Program-made: the position numbers and the translations under genes
Shown: piece after piece, positions 34,663-42,894 of the stretch
Position numbering within the stretch: the stretch's first letter is position 1
How the letters are laid out: each line of letters begins with the position of its first letter
The notes under the pieces: model-generated
Told to the model about the DNA's origin: nothing
Seen by the model: the letters and a program-made list of their open reading frames with translations, nothing else
Database searches by the model: none
Source of the DNA: Algoriphagus locisalis
GTDB lineage: Bacteria; Bacteroidota; Bacteroidia; Cytophagales; Cyclobacteriaceae
NCBI RefSeq assembly: GCF_900116615.1
Contig: NZ_FPBF01000001.1
Location: 849,625 to 913,624 of the forward strand
Direction: 5' to 3'
Length of the DNA: 64,000 nt

Positions 34663-35715
34663 ATGAGCAAATCAATTTTAATTACTGGCGGAGCCGGATT
34701 TATCGGTAGCCATGTGGTGCAGCTTTTCGTAGTAAAGTATCCAGAATATAAGATTGTCAATTTAGATGCACTGACCTATGCCGGAAATCTGGAGAATTTG
34801 AAAGCCGTAGAAGGAGCATCAAATTATGTTTTTGAGAAAGCTGACATTCAAGATGAAGAAATTCTTAAAGCTATTTTTGAGAAGCATAACATTACCGATG
34901 TAATCCATTTAGCTGCAGAATCTCACGTTGATAGGTCGATTACTGATCCTTTAGCCTTTGTGAAAACAAATGTCTTTGGCACGGTGAATTTACTAAATGC
35001 AGCAAAGGAATTTTGGAAAGAGAATCTTGCTGACCATCTCTTTTATCATGTTTCTACAGATGAGGTTTATGGCTCACTACACGATGGTGGTTTCTTTTTA
35101 GAAACTACATCTTATGATCCTCAATCACCATACTCGGCTTCCAAAGCCGCTTCAGATCATTTTGTACGAGCATATGCTAATACTTACAAAATGAAAACAG
35201 TGGTATCTAATTGTTCAAACAATTACGGACCAAATCATTTTCCAGAGAAGTTGATTCCTCTTTGTATTCACAACATCAAGAATAACAGGCCTCTGCCGGT
35301 TTATGGAAAAGGTGAGAATGTTCGTGATTGGTTGTTTGTAAAAGATCATGCAAGAGCAATTGATACAGTTTTTCACCAAGGAAAAGACGGAGAAACCTAC
35401 AACATCGGTGGATTCAATGAGTGGAAGAATATCGATATCGTTAATTTGCTTTGTGCTAAAATGGATGAGAAACTTGGTAGAGAAGTTGGTACTTCTGAAA
35501 AGCTGATCACCTATGTAAAGGACCGTGCAGGACATGATTTGCGCTATGCGATCGATGCTACCAAGATCCAGAAAGAGCTAGGATGGGAGCCAAGTTTACA
35601 ATTTGAGGAAGGAATTGAAATTACCATTGATTGGTATTTGAATAATCAGGAATGGCTTGATCATGTGACCTCAGGAGCCTATCAAGAATATTACGACAAG
35701 CATTACGAAGCGTAG
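34663..35715 (+). CDS. rfbB: dTDP-glucose 4,6-dehydratase
   Basis: 350 residues. The NAD motif is TGGAGFIGSH (8-17). The dehydratase-specific residues Thr132-Asp133-Glu134 (HVSTDEVYG) and Tyr157/Lys161 (SPYSASKAASDH) are all present, as are LDALTYAGN and NNYGPNHFPEKL. It converts dTDP-glucose to dTDP-4-keto-6-deoxyglucose, the entry to rhamnose and other deoxy sugars. Other rml genes are not in this window. It is the last gene of the cluster and is followed by a strong terminator. Confidence 0.95.
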   Translation: MSKSILITGGAGFIGSHVVQLFVVKYPEYKIVNLDALTYAGNLENLKAVEGASNYVFEKADIQDEEILKAIFEKHNITDVIHLAAESHVDRSITDPLAFVKTNVFGTVNLLNAAKEFWKENLADHLFYHVSTDEVYGSLHDGGFFLETTSYDPQSPYSASKAASDHFVRAYANTYKMKTVVSNCSNNYGPNHFPEKLIPLCIHNIKNNRPLPVYGKGENVRDWLFVKDHARAIDTVFHQGKDGETYNIGGFNEWKNIDIVNLLCAKMDEKLGREVGTSEKLITYVKDRAGHDLRYAIDATKIQKELGWEPSLQFEEGIEITIDWYLNNQEWLDHVTSGAYQEYYDKHYEA

Positions 35716-35738
35716 AAAGACTTACAGACTTCAAAGCT

Positions 35739-35775
35739 ATGGCGCTGAGGATTTACTCAGCGCCATTGTTTTTTT
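35739..35775 (+). terminator. Rho-independent terminator after rfbB
   Basis: Perfect 11-bp arms ATGGCGCTGAG (35739-35749) and CTCAGCGCCAT (35756-35766), a 6-nt loop, then a T-rich run to 35775. Confidence 0.9.
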
Positions 35776-35831
35776 ACGGGTGGTTTGGGCTGGCATAGCA
35801 ATTTGATTTTCTTTGTGGAAAAATCTTAATT

Positions 35832-37673
35832 ATGTATTTAAACCTGACCAAGCCTTTTTTTGGGCTTTTTCTTTTAATGGTACTTAGCAGCGGTGTCTTT
35901 GCCCAAACAGGGAGATTCCAGCAAGCTGCAAACTACCAGATGGACGTTGATATGAACGTCGAAACCAATCAATACACCGGAACCCAAGTATTGATCTATA
36001 CTAATAATTCCCCTGATACCTTGACCCGGGTTTTTTATCACTTATACTACAATGCTTTCCAGCCAGGAAGCATGATGGATGAGAGGTCAAGAAGTATCGC
36101 AGATCCTGATCGTAGAGTAGGAGACCGAATCAGTAAGTTGAAGCCAGATGAAATTGGTTACTTGAGAGTAAGTAGCTTGACTATGAATGGCAAGCCAGTA
36201 AAATACAGTGAAGTAGGGACCATTCTGGAAGTAGAACTTGCTGAGCCAATTTTGCCAAACACTGATGCGAAATTTGAAATGAGCTTTAATGGCCAAGTGC
36301 CAATTCAGATAAGAAGATCAGGTAGAGATAGCGAAGAAGGTGTGAGATATTCCATGTCACAGTGGTATCCAAAAATGTCTGAATACGATGAGCAAGGATG
36401 GCATGCAAACCCTTACATAGGCCGTGAATTCTATGGTATTTGGGGAGATTTTGATGTGAAAATCAGCATTGATAAAACTTATGTTCTCGGTGGTACAGGT
36501 TACTTACAAAATCCAAACGAGATCGGTCATGGCTATGAGGATGAAGGAGTGAAAGTTCCTGAAGCGAAAGGCGAAAAGCTGACTTGGCATTTCAAAGCCC
36601 CAAAAGTGCACGATTTCATGTGGGCTGCAGATCCAAAGTATCGTCACGATAAATTCTTAATGGACAATGGTATCACGGTTCACCATTTATATATTCCTTC
36701 GGATGAAACTACGGAGAATTGGGTGAAGTTGATGGATTATACTCCAAAGGCAATCGAATTTATGTCTGAGCATTTCGGCCAGTATCCTTACAAACAATAC
36801 TCTGTGATCCAAGGTGGTGACGGTGGTATGGAATACCCAATGGCAACTCTGGTGACAGGTGGTCGTAATCTGAATGGACTTGTTGGTGTGATGATCCACG
36901 AATTAGGACACAGTTGGTATCAAGGCGTGATCGCTACCAATGAAGCGCTGTATCCTTGGATGGATGAAGGCTTTACAAGCTATGCAGCTGCTCTTACTAG
37001 CTCTGCTATTTTCCGTCCTTCTGAATCACCTTTAAGAGGATCTTATGCAGGTTATTATAGACTTGCAAGTTCTGGCAAAGAGGAGCCAATGAGCACACAT
37101 TCTGATCATTACAATACAAATGGAGCTTATAGCTCTGCAGCATATTCCAAAGGAGCTGTATTTATGGCGCAAATGGGATACATCATTGGTGAAGAAGCTA
37201 GAGATAGAGGAATACATAGCTACTGGAATACTTGGAGCTTTAAGCATCCGAATGTAAATGACTATATCCGTATTATGGAAAAAGAGAGTGGTTTGGAATT
37301 GGATTGGTACAAGGAGTACTTCGTTTATACCACTAAGACAATCGATTATGCAATCAAGAACGTCAGTGCTGACGGTGATGCTACTGAGATTACTTTAGAG
37401 CGTATTGGACTTATGCCAATGCCTATAGACTTGGTGATCACTTATAAAGATGGAACCTCCGAGATGGTATATTTACCCCTGGAAATCATGAGAGGTGAAA
37501 AAACTCCTGAAGCTGGTGCCCCAAATCGAGTGATTTCTCAGGACTGGCCTTGGACCAACCTTACAAAAACGATCACTATCAATAAAAATATGGATGCGAT
37601 CAAATCAATCGAGATTGACCCTAGCAAGCGATTAGCAGATATCGATCAGAAAAATAATAAAGTGGAGTATTAA
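35832..37673 (+). CDS. M1 family zinc aminopeptidase, exported
   Basis: 613 residues with a signal peptide (MYLNLTKPFFGLFLLMVLSSGVFAQ), so a periplasmic or surface enzyme. The gluzincin site is HELGH at His356-Glu357-His360, with the third zinc ligand Glu379 exactly 18 residues later (WMDEGFTSY). The exopeptidase loop GGMEYPMATLV precedes it at about 334-344. N-terminal beta-sandwich (QYTGTQVLIYTNNSPDTL) fits M1. A C-terminal domain with NKNMDAIKSIEIDPSKRLADID replaces the large helical domain of full-length members. It is preceded by a terminator and followed by another, so it is monocistronic. Confidence 0.93.
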   Translation: MYLNLTKPFFGLFLLMVLSSGVFAQTGRFQQAANYQMDVDMNVETNQYTGTQVLIYTNNSPDTLTRVFYHLYYNAFQPGSMMDERSRSIADPDRRVGDRISKLKPDEIGYLRVSSLTMNGKPVKYSEVGTILEVELAEPILPNTDAKFEMSFNGQVPIQIRRSGRDSEEGVRYSMSQWYPKMSEYDEQGWHANPYIGREFYGIWGDFDVKISIDKTYVLGGTGYLQNPNEIGHGYEDEGVKVPEAKGEKLTWHFKAPKVHDFMWAADPKYRHDKFLMDNGITVHHLYIPSDETTENWVKLMDYTPKAIEFMSEHFGQYPYKQYSVIQGGDGGMEYPMATLVTGGRNLNGLVGVMIHELGHSWYQGVIATNEALYPWMDEGFTSYAAALTSSAIFRPSESPLRGSYAGYYRLASSGKEEPMSTHSDHYNTNGAYSSAAYSKGAVFMAQMGYIIGEEARDRGIHSYWNTWSFKHPNVNDYIRIMEKESGLELDWYKEYFVYTTKTIDYAIKNVSADGDATEITLERIGLMPMPIDLVITYKDGTSEMVYLPLEIMRGEKTPEAGAPNRVISQDWPWTNLTKTITINKNMDAIKSIEIDPSKRLADIDQKNNKVEY

Positions 37674-37698
37674 GGGCCACATTACATTCATTTTGCAT

Positions 37699-37730
37699 AA
37701 AAAAAGGTGACTGTTTAGTCACCTTTTTTT
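37699..37730. terminator. bidirectional terminator between the M1 peptidase and histone-like genes
   Basis: Arms GGTGACT (37706-37712) and AGTCACC (37717-37723) with a GTTT loop, flanked by an A-run and a T-run, so it can serve the M1 gene from the left and the minus-strand histone-like gene from the right. Confidence 0.9.
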
Positions 37731-37740
37731 ATTGTTTGGA

Positions 37741-37917
37741 TTAACCTGCGTTCTTCATGTCTTGAACTTCTTTTCGGATGTCTTGCGCCATGTTTTTCAA
37801 GTCTTGCATTCCTTTTCTAACGCGAGTACCAGCTGCCTGATTACCTTTTTCGTAGAACTTTTCAAAATCGTCTTTAAGAGAATTAACCAGTTCGCTTACT
37901 TCACTAAATTTGCTCAT
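37741..37917 (-). CDS. histone H1-like protein
   Basis: 58 residues, MSKFSEVSELVNSLKDDFEKFYEKGN, then QAAGTRVRKGMQDLKNMAQDIRKEVQDMKNAG. This is the short Bacteroidota 'histone H1' type: an amphipathic helix with an aromatic FEKFYEKG turn, then a Lys/Arg-bearing helix. Such proteins are thought to bind DNA or nucleoids by their basic face. Net charge is only modestly basic, and it lacks the long AK-rich tail of Hc1. It is monocistronic and shares a terminator with the M1 gene. Identity is recognised from the family pattern. Confidence 0.85.
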   Translation of the reverse strand: MSKFSEVSELVNSLKDDFEKFYEKGNQAAGTRVRKGMQDLKNMAQDIRKEVQDMKNAG

Positions 37918-38019
37918 AGTAAAAGTGTTGTTTTAGAGTTGATGATAAGTTTATTTACCATTCAATATAGCCCAAATACTTGCTAAATCAATCCAGAGGG
38001 CATTTTTTTTGAATATTTT

Positions 38020-39270
38020 TTACTCACCAAAGGAAATTGCCAGCTCTGAATTCTTATAAACACCGCTGGTTAACTTTTCTTTTATTGCTGCGAAGGCAGT
38101 TATAGTTTCCTCTACATCTTTTAGTGTGTGTACGGCTGTAGGGATTAATCTTAAGATAATCATTCCTTTAGGTACCACAGGGTAAATCACTACAGAACAG
38201 AAGATACCATAATTTTCTCTTAGGTCTTTGGTCAAGGCAGCAGCCTCGCCTACAGTACCGTTAAGTACCACTGGAGTCACTGGAGAGTTTGATTTTCCTG
38301 TGCTGAAACCATTGTCATGCAGTCCTTTTCTGAGTGCTTCGACGATCCTCCAAAGATTATCTTTCAGTTCCGGCTGAGTTTTCAATAACTCAAGACGTTT
38401 CAAAGCCCCTTTAACCAAAAGCATTGGAAGAGACTTTGCGAAAATCTGAGAACGCATGTTATATCTCAAGAACAAAATTACTTCAGGATCACCCGCAATG
38501 AAGGCACCAATGCTAGCCATAGACTTAGCAAAAGTAGAGAAGTAAAGATCTACCTGATCTTGTACACCTTGCTCCTCGTCTGTTCCAGCACCGGTTTTAC
38601 CCAAGGTACCAAAGCCATGCGCATCGTCTATAAGCAATCTGAAGTCAAACTTTTTCTTCAACTCAACGATTTCTTTTAGCTTGCCCTGATCACCTGTCAT
38701 ACCAAATACACCTTCGGTAATCACAAGAATTCCACCACCGGTTTCGTTGGCAAGTTTGGTAGCTCTCTCTAGCTGCTTCTCGCAGTTTTCGATGTCATTA
38801 TGAGGGAACACGTAGCGCTTACCCAGGTGCATTCTCAACGCATCGATGATACAGGCATGACATTCTGAATCATAAACTACCACATCTTTTCTGTCCAGAA
38901 GGGAATCAATAACAGACATGATTCCTTGGTAACCGTAATTCAATAAATAGGCTTTCTTTTTATTGACAAAAGCTGCCAATTCATCCTCTAATTGTTCGTG
39001 AAGGCTGGTTTGGCCGGACATCATACGTGCTCCCATAGGATAGGCGGCACCAAATTCAGCAGCGGCATCAGCATCAGCTTTACGTACTTCAGGATGATTT
39101 GCTAGGCCTAGGTAATTATTCAAACTCCAGGTAAGAACATCCTTCCCTTGAAATTTCATTCTTGGAGCAATTTCCCCTTCTAATTTTGGGAAGGAGAAAT
39201 AGCCGTCTGCAAACTCGGAGTGTTTGCCCAAAGGGCCCATGTTCATTTTTAATTTTGCAAATAGATCCAA
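38020..39270 (-). CDS. AONS-family PLP acyltransferase (serine palmitoyltransferase / cysteate acyltransferase candidate)
   Basis: 416 residues of the alpha-oxoamine synthase family. PLP is held by Lys249 in STFAKSMAS, with Asp215/His218 (LLIDDAHGFGTLG) and the stacking His138 (DSECHACIIDA). Family members join an acyl-CoA or acyl-ACP to Gly, Ala, Ser or cysteate with loss of CO2. The N-terminal extension MDLFAKLKMNMGPLGKHSEFADGYF, and the wider context of a sphingolipid/sulfonolipid-forming phylum, make serine palmitoyltransferase or the sulfonolipid enzyme (cysteate) more likely than the biotin enzyme; glycine C-acetyltransferase remains an alternative. No companion lipid gene adjoins it. 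Confidence 0.8.
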   Translation of the reverse strand: MDLFAKLKMNMGPLGKHSEFADGYFSFPKLEGEIAPRMKFQGKDVLTWSLNNYLGLANHPEVRKADADAAAEFGAAYPMGARMMSGQTSLHEQLEDELAAFVNKKKAYLLNYGYQGIMSVIDSLLDRKDVVVYDSECHACIIDALRMHLGKRYVFPHNDIENCEKQLERATKLANETGGGILVITEGVFGMTGDQGKLKEIVELKKKFDFRLLIDDAHGFGTLGKTGAGTDEEQGVQDQVDLYFSTFAKSMASIGAFIAGDPEVILFLRYNMRSQIFAKSLPMLLVKGALKRLELLKTQPELKDNLWRIVEALRKGLHDNGFSTGKSNSPVTPVVLNGTVGEAAALTKDLRENYGIFCSVVIYPVVPKGMIILRLIPTAVHTLKDVEETITAFAAIKEKLTSGVYKNSELAISFGE

Positions 39271-39449
39271 AGTGTATCGAATTTAAGTGATAAGGGATTT
39301 AATGATCTGTTCATTAAAATCCGCCAAAAATAAAACTTTAAAGCCTCCCAAGCAAAAAACAGTGGCGAAACAAATGATTCTTAACAAAGCTCAGATAATT
39401 TTCTTTATTTAGCCAAAACCCAAAATTCTAGCTTTTAATACCAGAGATA

Positions 39450-40946
39450 ATGTCAAAAATCAAAAAAATTCTTGTAGCAAACAGAGGGGAGATCAGCTTG
39501 CGAATCATGCGTACTGCCAGAGAAATGGGAATTGCCACAGTAGCTGTTTACAGTGAGGCAGATAGACTTTCTCCCCATGTGCTATTTGCAGACGAAGCAG
39601 TCTGCTTGGGACCGCCAGCATCTTCCCAGTCCTATTTGCTGGGGGATAAAATAATTGAAGTTTGTAAAGAGTTAGGCGTAGATGCAATTCATCCAGGCTA
39701 TGGATTTTTATCAGAAAATGCTGAGTTCGCCAAAAAAGTAAAAGCTGCTGGATTGATATTCATAGGACCATCTCCAGAGGCAATAGAGGTGATGGGATCT
39801 AAGCTTGCAGCAAAGCAGGCTGTAGCCAAATACAATATTCCTTTGGTGCCGGGTACTGAAGAAGCCATATCGGACATTCCTATAGCTAAAGCTCGGGCAG
39901 CAGAAATAGGTTATCCGATTTTGATCAAAGCAAGTGCAGGTGGTGGGGGCAAAGGAATGCGAATTGTGGAGAATGAAGGAGAATTTGAAGAGCAAATGCA
40001 GCGTGCAGTGAGTGAGGCCCAATCTTCGTTTGGAGATAGTGCGGTCTTTATTGAGAAATACATCACCTCGCCAAGACATATAGAAATCCAAGTACTCGGA
40101 GACCAGCAGGGTGAAATCGTGTATCTGTTTGAGCGGGAATGCTCTATCCAGCGTAGGCATCAGAAAGTGATAGAAGAAGCTCCCTCTGCAGTGGTGTCTC
40201 CAGATATGAGAAAAGCCATGGGGGAAGCTGCTGTGGGAGTAGCAAAGGCTTGTGATTACTATGGAGCAGGTACGGTGGAGTTTATCGTGGATGAGAAATT
40301 GGATTTCTACTTTCTGGAAATGAATACGCGGTTACAAGTTGAGCATCCGGTGACAGAAATGATTACCGGAAAGGATTTGGTGCGTGAGCAAATCTTAATT
40401 GCAGAAGGAAAACCACTTTCATTTGCCCAGGAAGACCTTAAGATTCATGGACATGCATTGGAGGTACGTGTTTACGCGGAAGATCCAAGAAATAACTTCC
40501 TGCCTGACATTGGAAAACTAGAAACTTATCAACGACCTCAAGGCGCTGGAATTCGTGTTGACGATGGATTCGAAGAGGGAATGAACATTCCGATTTACTA
40601 TGATCCCATGATCGCCAAGCTGATTACCCATGCAGAAAATAGGGATGCTGCAATAGGAAAAATGGTACGGGCAATTGAGGATTACAAGATTGTTGGTATT
40701 CAGACTACACTTGATTTTTGCAAGTTTGCCATCACTCATGAAGCTTTTGTAAGTGGAAACTTTGACACCAAATTTGTGGAGAATTACTTTACTCCAGATG
40801 TGCTCGATGAGGATTTTTCAGAAAGTGAGATGGAGTTGTTATCTGTTTTGGCAGTTGAATTTTTCTCCAAAAATAATTCAGCTGGAAATCTGAAAACGGA
40901 GGTGACTTCCCAAAATTCTTCTGCTTGGAAAAACCGACTGCAGTAA
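39450..40946 (+). CDS. accC: biotin carboxylase subunit of acetyl- or propionyl-CoA carboxylase
   Basis: 498 residues. The N-terminal pre-ATP-grasp domain starts KKILVANRGEISLRIMRTAREMG. The ATP-grasp glycine loop is ASAGGGGKGMRI, followed by ERECSIQRRHQKVIEEAPS and EMNTRLQVEHPVTEMITG, the catalytic and biotin-site motifs. It carboxylates biotin on a carrier protein with ATP and bicarbonate. About 45 residues beyond the usual 450 form an extra C-terminal tail. No carrier or carboxyltransferase gene is adjacent, so whether it serves acetyl-, propionyl- or another acyl-CoA carboxylase is open. It abuts a DUF1015 gene (1-base gap). Confidence 0.9.
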   Translation: MSKIKKILVANRGEISLRIMRTAREMGIATVAVYSEADRLSPHVLFADEAVCLGPPASSQSYLLGDKIIEVCKELGVDAIHPGYGFLSENAEFAKKVKAAGLIFIGPSPEAIEVMGSKLAAKQAVAKYNIPLVPGTEEAISDIPIAKARAAEIGYPILIKASAGGGGKGMRIVENEGEFEEQMQRAVSEAQSSFGDSAVFIEKYITSPRHIEIQVLGDQQGEIVYLFERECSIQRRHQKVIEEAPSAVVSPDMRKAMGEAAVGVAKACDYYGAGTVEFIVDEKLDFYFLEMNTRLQVEHPVTEMITGKDLVREQILIAEGKPLSFAQEDLKIHGHALEVRVYAEDPRNNFLPDIGKLETYQRPQGAGIRVDDGFEEGMNIPIYYDPMIAKLITHAENRDAAIGKMVRAIEDYKIVGIQTTLDFCKFAITHEAFVSGNFDTKFVENYFTPDVLDEDFSESEMELLSVLAVEFFSKNNSAGNLKTEVTSQNSSAWKNRLQ

Positions 40947-40947
40947 T

Positions 40948-42246
40948 ATGGCAGAAATATTACCCTTGAAAGCTTGGCGATATGCCGAGTATTTAACTCC
41001 GAAAATGGAAGAATTGACGGCACCACTTTTTGATGTAGTCTCTCCCAAACAAAGGCAATTACTCTACGAAAACCCATTAAATAGCATCCATCTATCTGTT
41101 CCTCAAGGAGACGATCCTGCTCTAAATGCTTTAGAAACACTTAGGAAGTGGAAAGCTGATGGAATAATTCAACAGGATAAGAAACCAGGAATCTATGTGT
41201 ATTACCAATATTTCCGGCTTCCTGGCGAACCCAATGAGCGCTGTAGAAAAGGCTTTATTGCTCAGATAAAAGCATATGACTGGAGTGAAGGAGTCATTTT
41301 GAGACATGAGAACACCATAGTCTCGGCAGTAAATGACAGGATTGATTTGTTGAAGAAAACCCAAATCCAAGCCAGCCCAACTCATGGCCTGTACGAAGAT
41401 CCTGAAGAGCAACTGGAGAACTATATGGATGCTGCTATTTCCAATCCCTTGTATGAGTTGGAAGATTATCAAGGCGTGCGGGAGGCTATGGCAGTCATCC
41501 AAGATCCTGAGATTATCAAAATCTTTCTGAAAGTTCTGAAAAACAAACAGGTGATTTTGGCAGATGGACATCATAGGATTGAAGGCGCCATAGAATACAG
41601 GAAATCTATGCAAGGAGAGCTTCCTGATAAGAAATGGAAAGGCTTTGATTATCACCTGATGTATCTCACAAATACCAGTGGAAATCATTTGAAAATTCTA
41701 CCAACACACCGACTATTTTATGGTTTAGAACTATCTCAAGCTGAATTTCTGGTAGAGATCAAAAAGTGGTTTGATGTGAAAAAATTTGCTGATCCAGAAG
41801 AATTAGGTGGGTATGCTTTTCATAAACCTCATACCTTTGGGCTTGTAATGGGAGAGGAGAGCTATACGCTTCAGCTGAAGGCTGGAAAGATCGACCAAAT
41901 CAATTTGGATTTACCTGAAAGCATTAGACAATTGGATCTTTCTGTTCTTCATGAAGTAGTCTTTGCAAGGATATTAGGAATTCAGCCAAAGGATCAAAGA
42001 AACTCCGATCAGATTGTCTATGAGCGGAATTTCTCAAAATGCATACAGCAAGTTCGATCCAGCGAAGCAAGTTTTGCCATCATTACCAGAGAATTAGAGT
42101 TGGAGCAAGTGTTAGAAGTGTGCAGAAGTGGTGAAGTAATGCCACAGAAATCCACCTATTTCTATCCAAAAGCATTGGGCGGTTTGCTTTTCGCCAGTAT
42201 AAAACAAGATGAATTTGAATTCGACTATGGGACCTTTATTGAGTAA
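40948..42246 (+). CDS. DUF1015 family protein
   Basis: 432 residues, cytosolic. The family pattern is visible: an N-terminal PLKAWRYA start, SPKQRQLLYENPLNSIHLSV, VYYQYF and the central ADGHHRIEGAIEYR (about 209-222), which looks like an active site. Function of DUF1015 is not established; it is often found near biosynthetic or nucleotide genes. It begins one base after accC and its end overlaps the Maf gene by about 20 bases, giving a three-gene unit. Confidence 0.88.
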   Translation: MAEILPLKAWRYAEYLTPKMEELTAPLFDVVSPKQRQLLYENPLNSIHLSVPQGDDPALNALETLRKWKADGIIQQDKKPGIYVYYQYFRLPGEPNERCRKGFIAQIKAYDWSEGVILRHENTIVSAVNDRIDLLKKTQIQASPTHGLYEDPEEQLENYMDAAISNPLYELEDYQGVREAMAVIQDPEIIKIFLKVLKNKQVILADGHHRIEGAIEYRKSMQGELPDKKWKGFDYHLMYLTNTSGNHLKILPTHRLFYGLELSQAEFLVEIKKWFDVKKFADPEELGGYAFHKPHTFGLVMGEESYTLQLKAGKIDQINLDLPESIRQLDLSVLHEVVFARILGIQPKDQRNSDQIVYERNFSKCIQQVRSSEASFAIITRELELEQVLEVCRSGEVMPQKSTYFYPKALGGLLFASIKQDEFEFDYGTFIE

Positions 42247-42814
42247 TCTGAAGGACAAAAAAATAATACTCGCCTCCAATTCCCCGAGGCGTCAGGAATT
42301 GCTGAAAGGGTTAGAAGTTGAATTTGAAGTACGGGTCAACTCGGTGGATGAGACTATTCCAAAGGATCTGCAGTCAGCCTATGTTGCTGCTTATCTTTCA
42401 AAATTGAAGTCAGAGTCTTTCGAAGGACAATTAGCTGCAAACGAGATTCTAATTACTTCAGATACGGTGGTCATTGAGAATGGACATGTCCTAGGCAAGC
42501 CTAATACTGAAGAAGAAGCTTTTGATATGCTGAAGAGCCTTTCGGGGTCCACCCATACGGTCATGACCGCGGTTACTTTCCGGGATAGTTCAAGGCAGAT
42601 CACCCTGGAAGATGAGACTCTAGTGACGTTTAGATTTCTAGAAGAGGAGGAAATCTGGCATTACATTCACACATATAGCCCCATGGACAAAGCCGGTGCA
42701 TACGGGATACAAGAGTGGATAGGATTTATGGGAGTGGAGAGAATCGAAGGCTCATACTATAATGTGATGGGCTTTCCGCTTCATTTGGTTTATGCCCAAT
42801 TGAAAAAATGGTAA
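42227..42814 (+). CDS. Maf-like nucleotide pyrophosphatase
   Basis: 195 residues from MGPLLSNLKDKKIILASNSPRR; an ATG six codons earlier lies further inside the DUF1015 gene and is less likely. The Maf motifs are LASNSPRRQELL, the SDTVV loop with the catalytic Asp (EILITSDTVVIENG), and the C-terminal KAGAYGIQEWIGFMGVERIEGSYYNVMGFPL. These enzymes cleave non-canonical nucleoside triphosphates (dTTP, UTP or modified bases). It is the last gene of the accC unit and ends at a bidirectional terminator. Confidence 0.92.
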   Translation: MGPLLSNLKDKKIILASNSPRRQELLKGLEVEFEVRVNSVDETIPKDLQSAYVAAYLSKLKSESFEGQLAANEILITSDTVVIENGHVLGKPNTEEEAFDMLKSLSGSTHTVMTAVTFRDSSRQITLEDETLVTFRFLEEEEIWHYIHTYSPMDKAGAYGIQEWIGFMGVERIEGSYYNVMGFPLHLVYAQLKKW

Positions 42815-42830
42815 GGTGATCAGTAGTAAA

Positions 42831-42871
42831 GCAAAAAGCCCTGCGAATGTTAAATTCACAGGGCTTTTTGC
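42831..42871. terminator. bidirectional terminator between maf and the HlyD gene
   Basis: Arms GCAAAAAGCCCTG (42831-42843) and CAGGGCTTTTTGC (42859-42871), with a further AAT/ATT pair in the loop. The T-run on either strand serves both converging units. Confidence 0.9.
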
Positions 42872-42894
42872 TTGTAGTTTAATACGATCAAATA

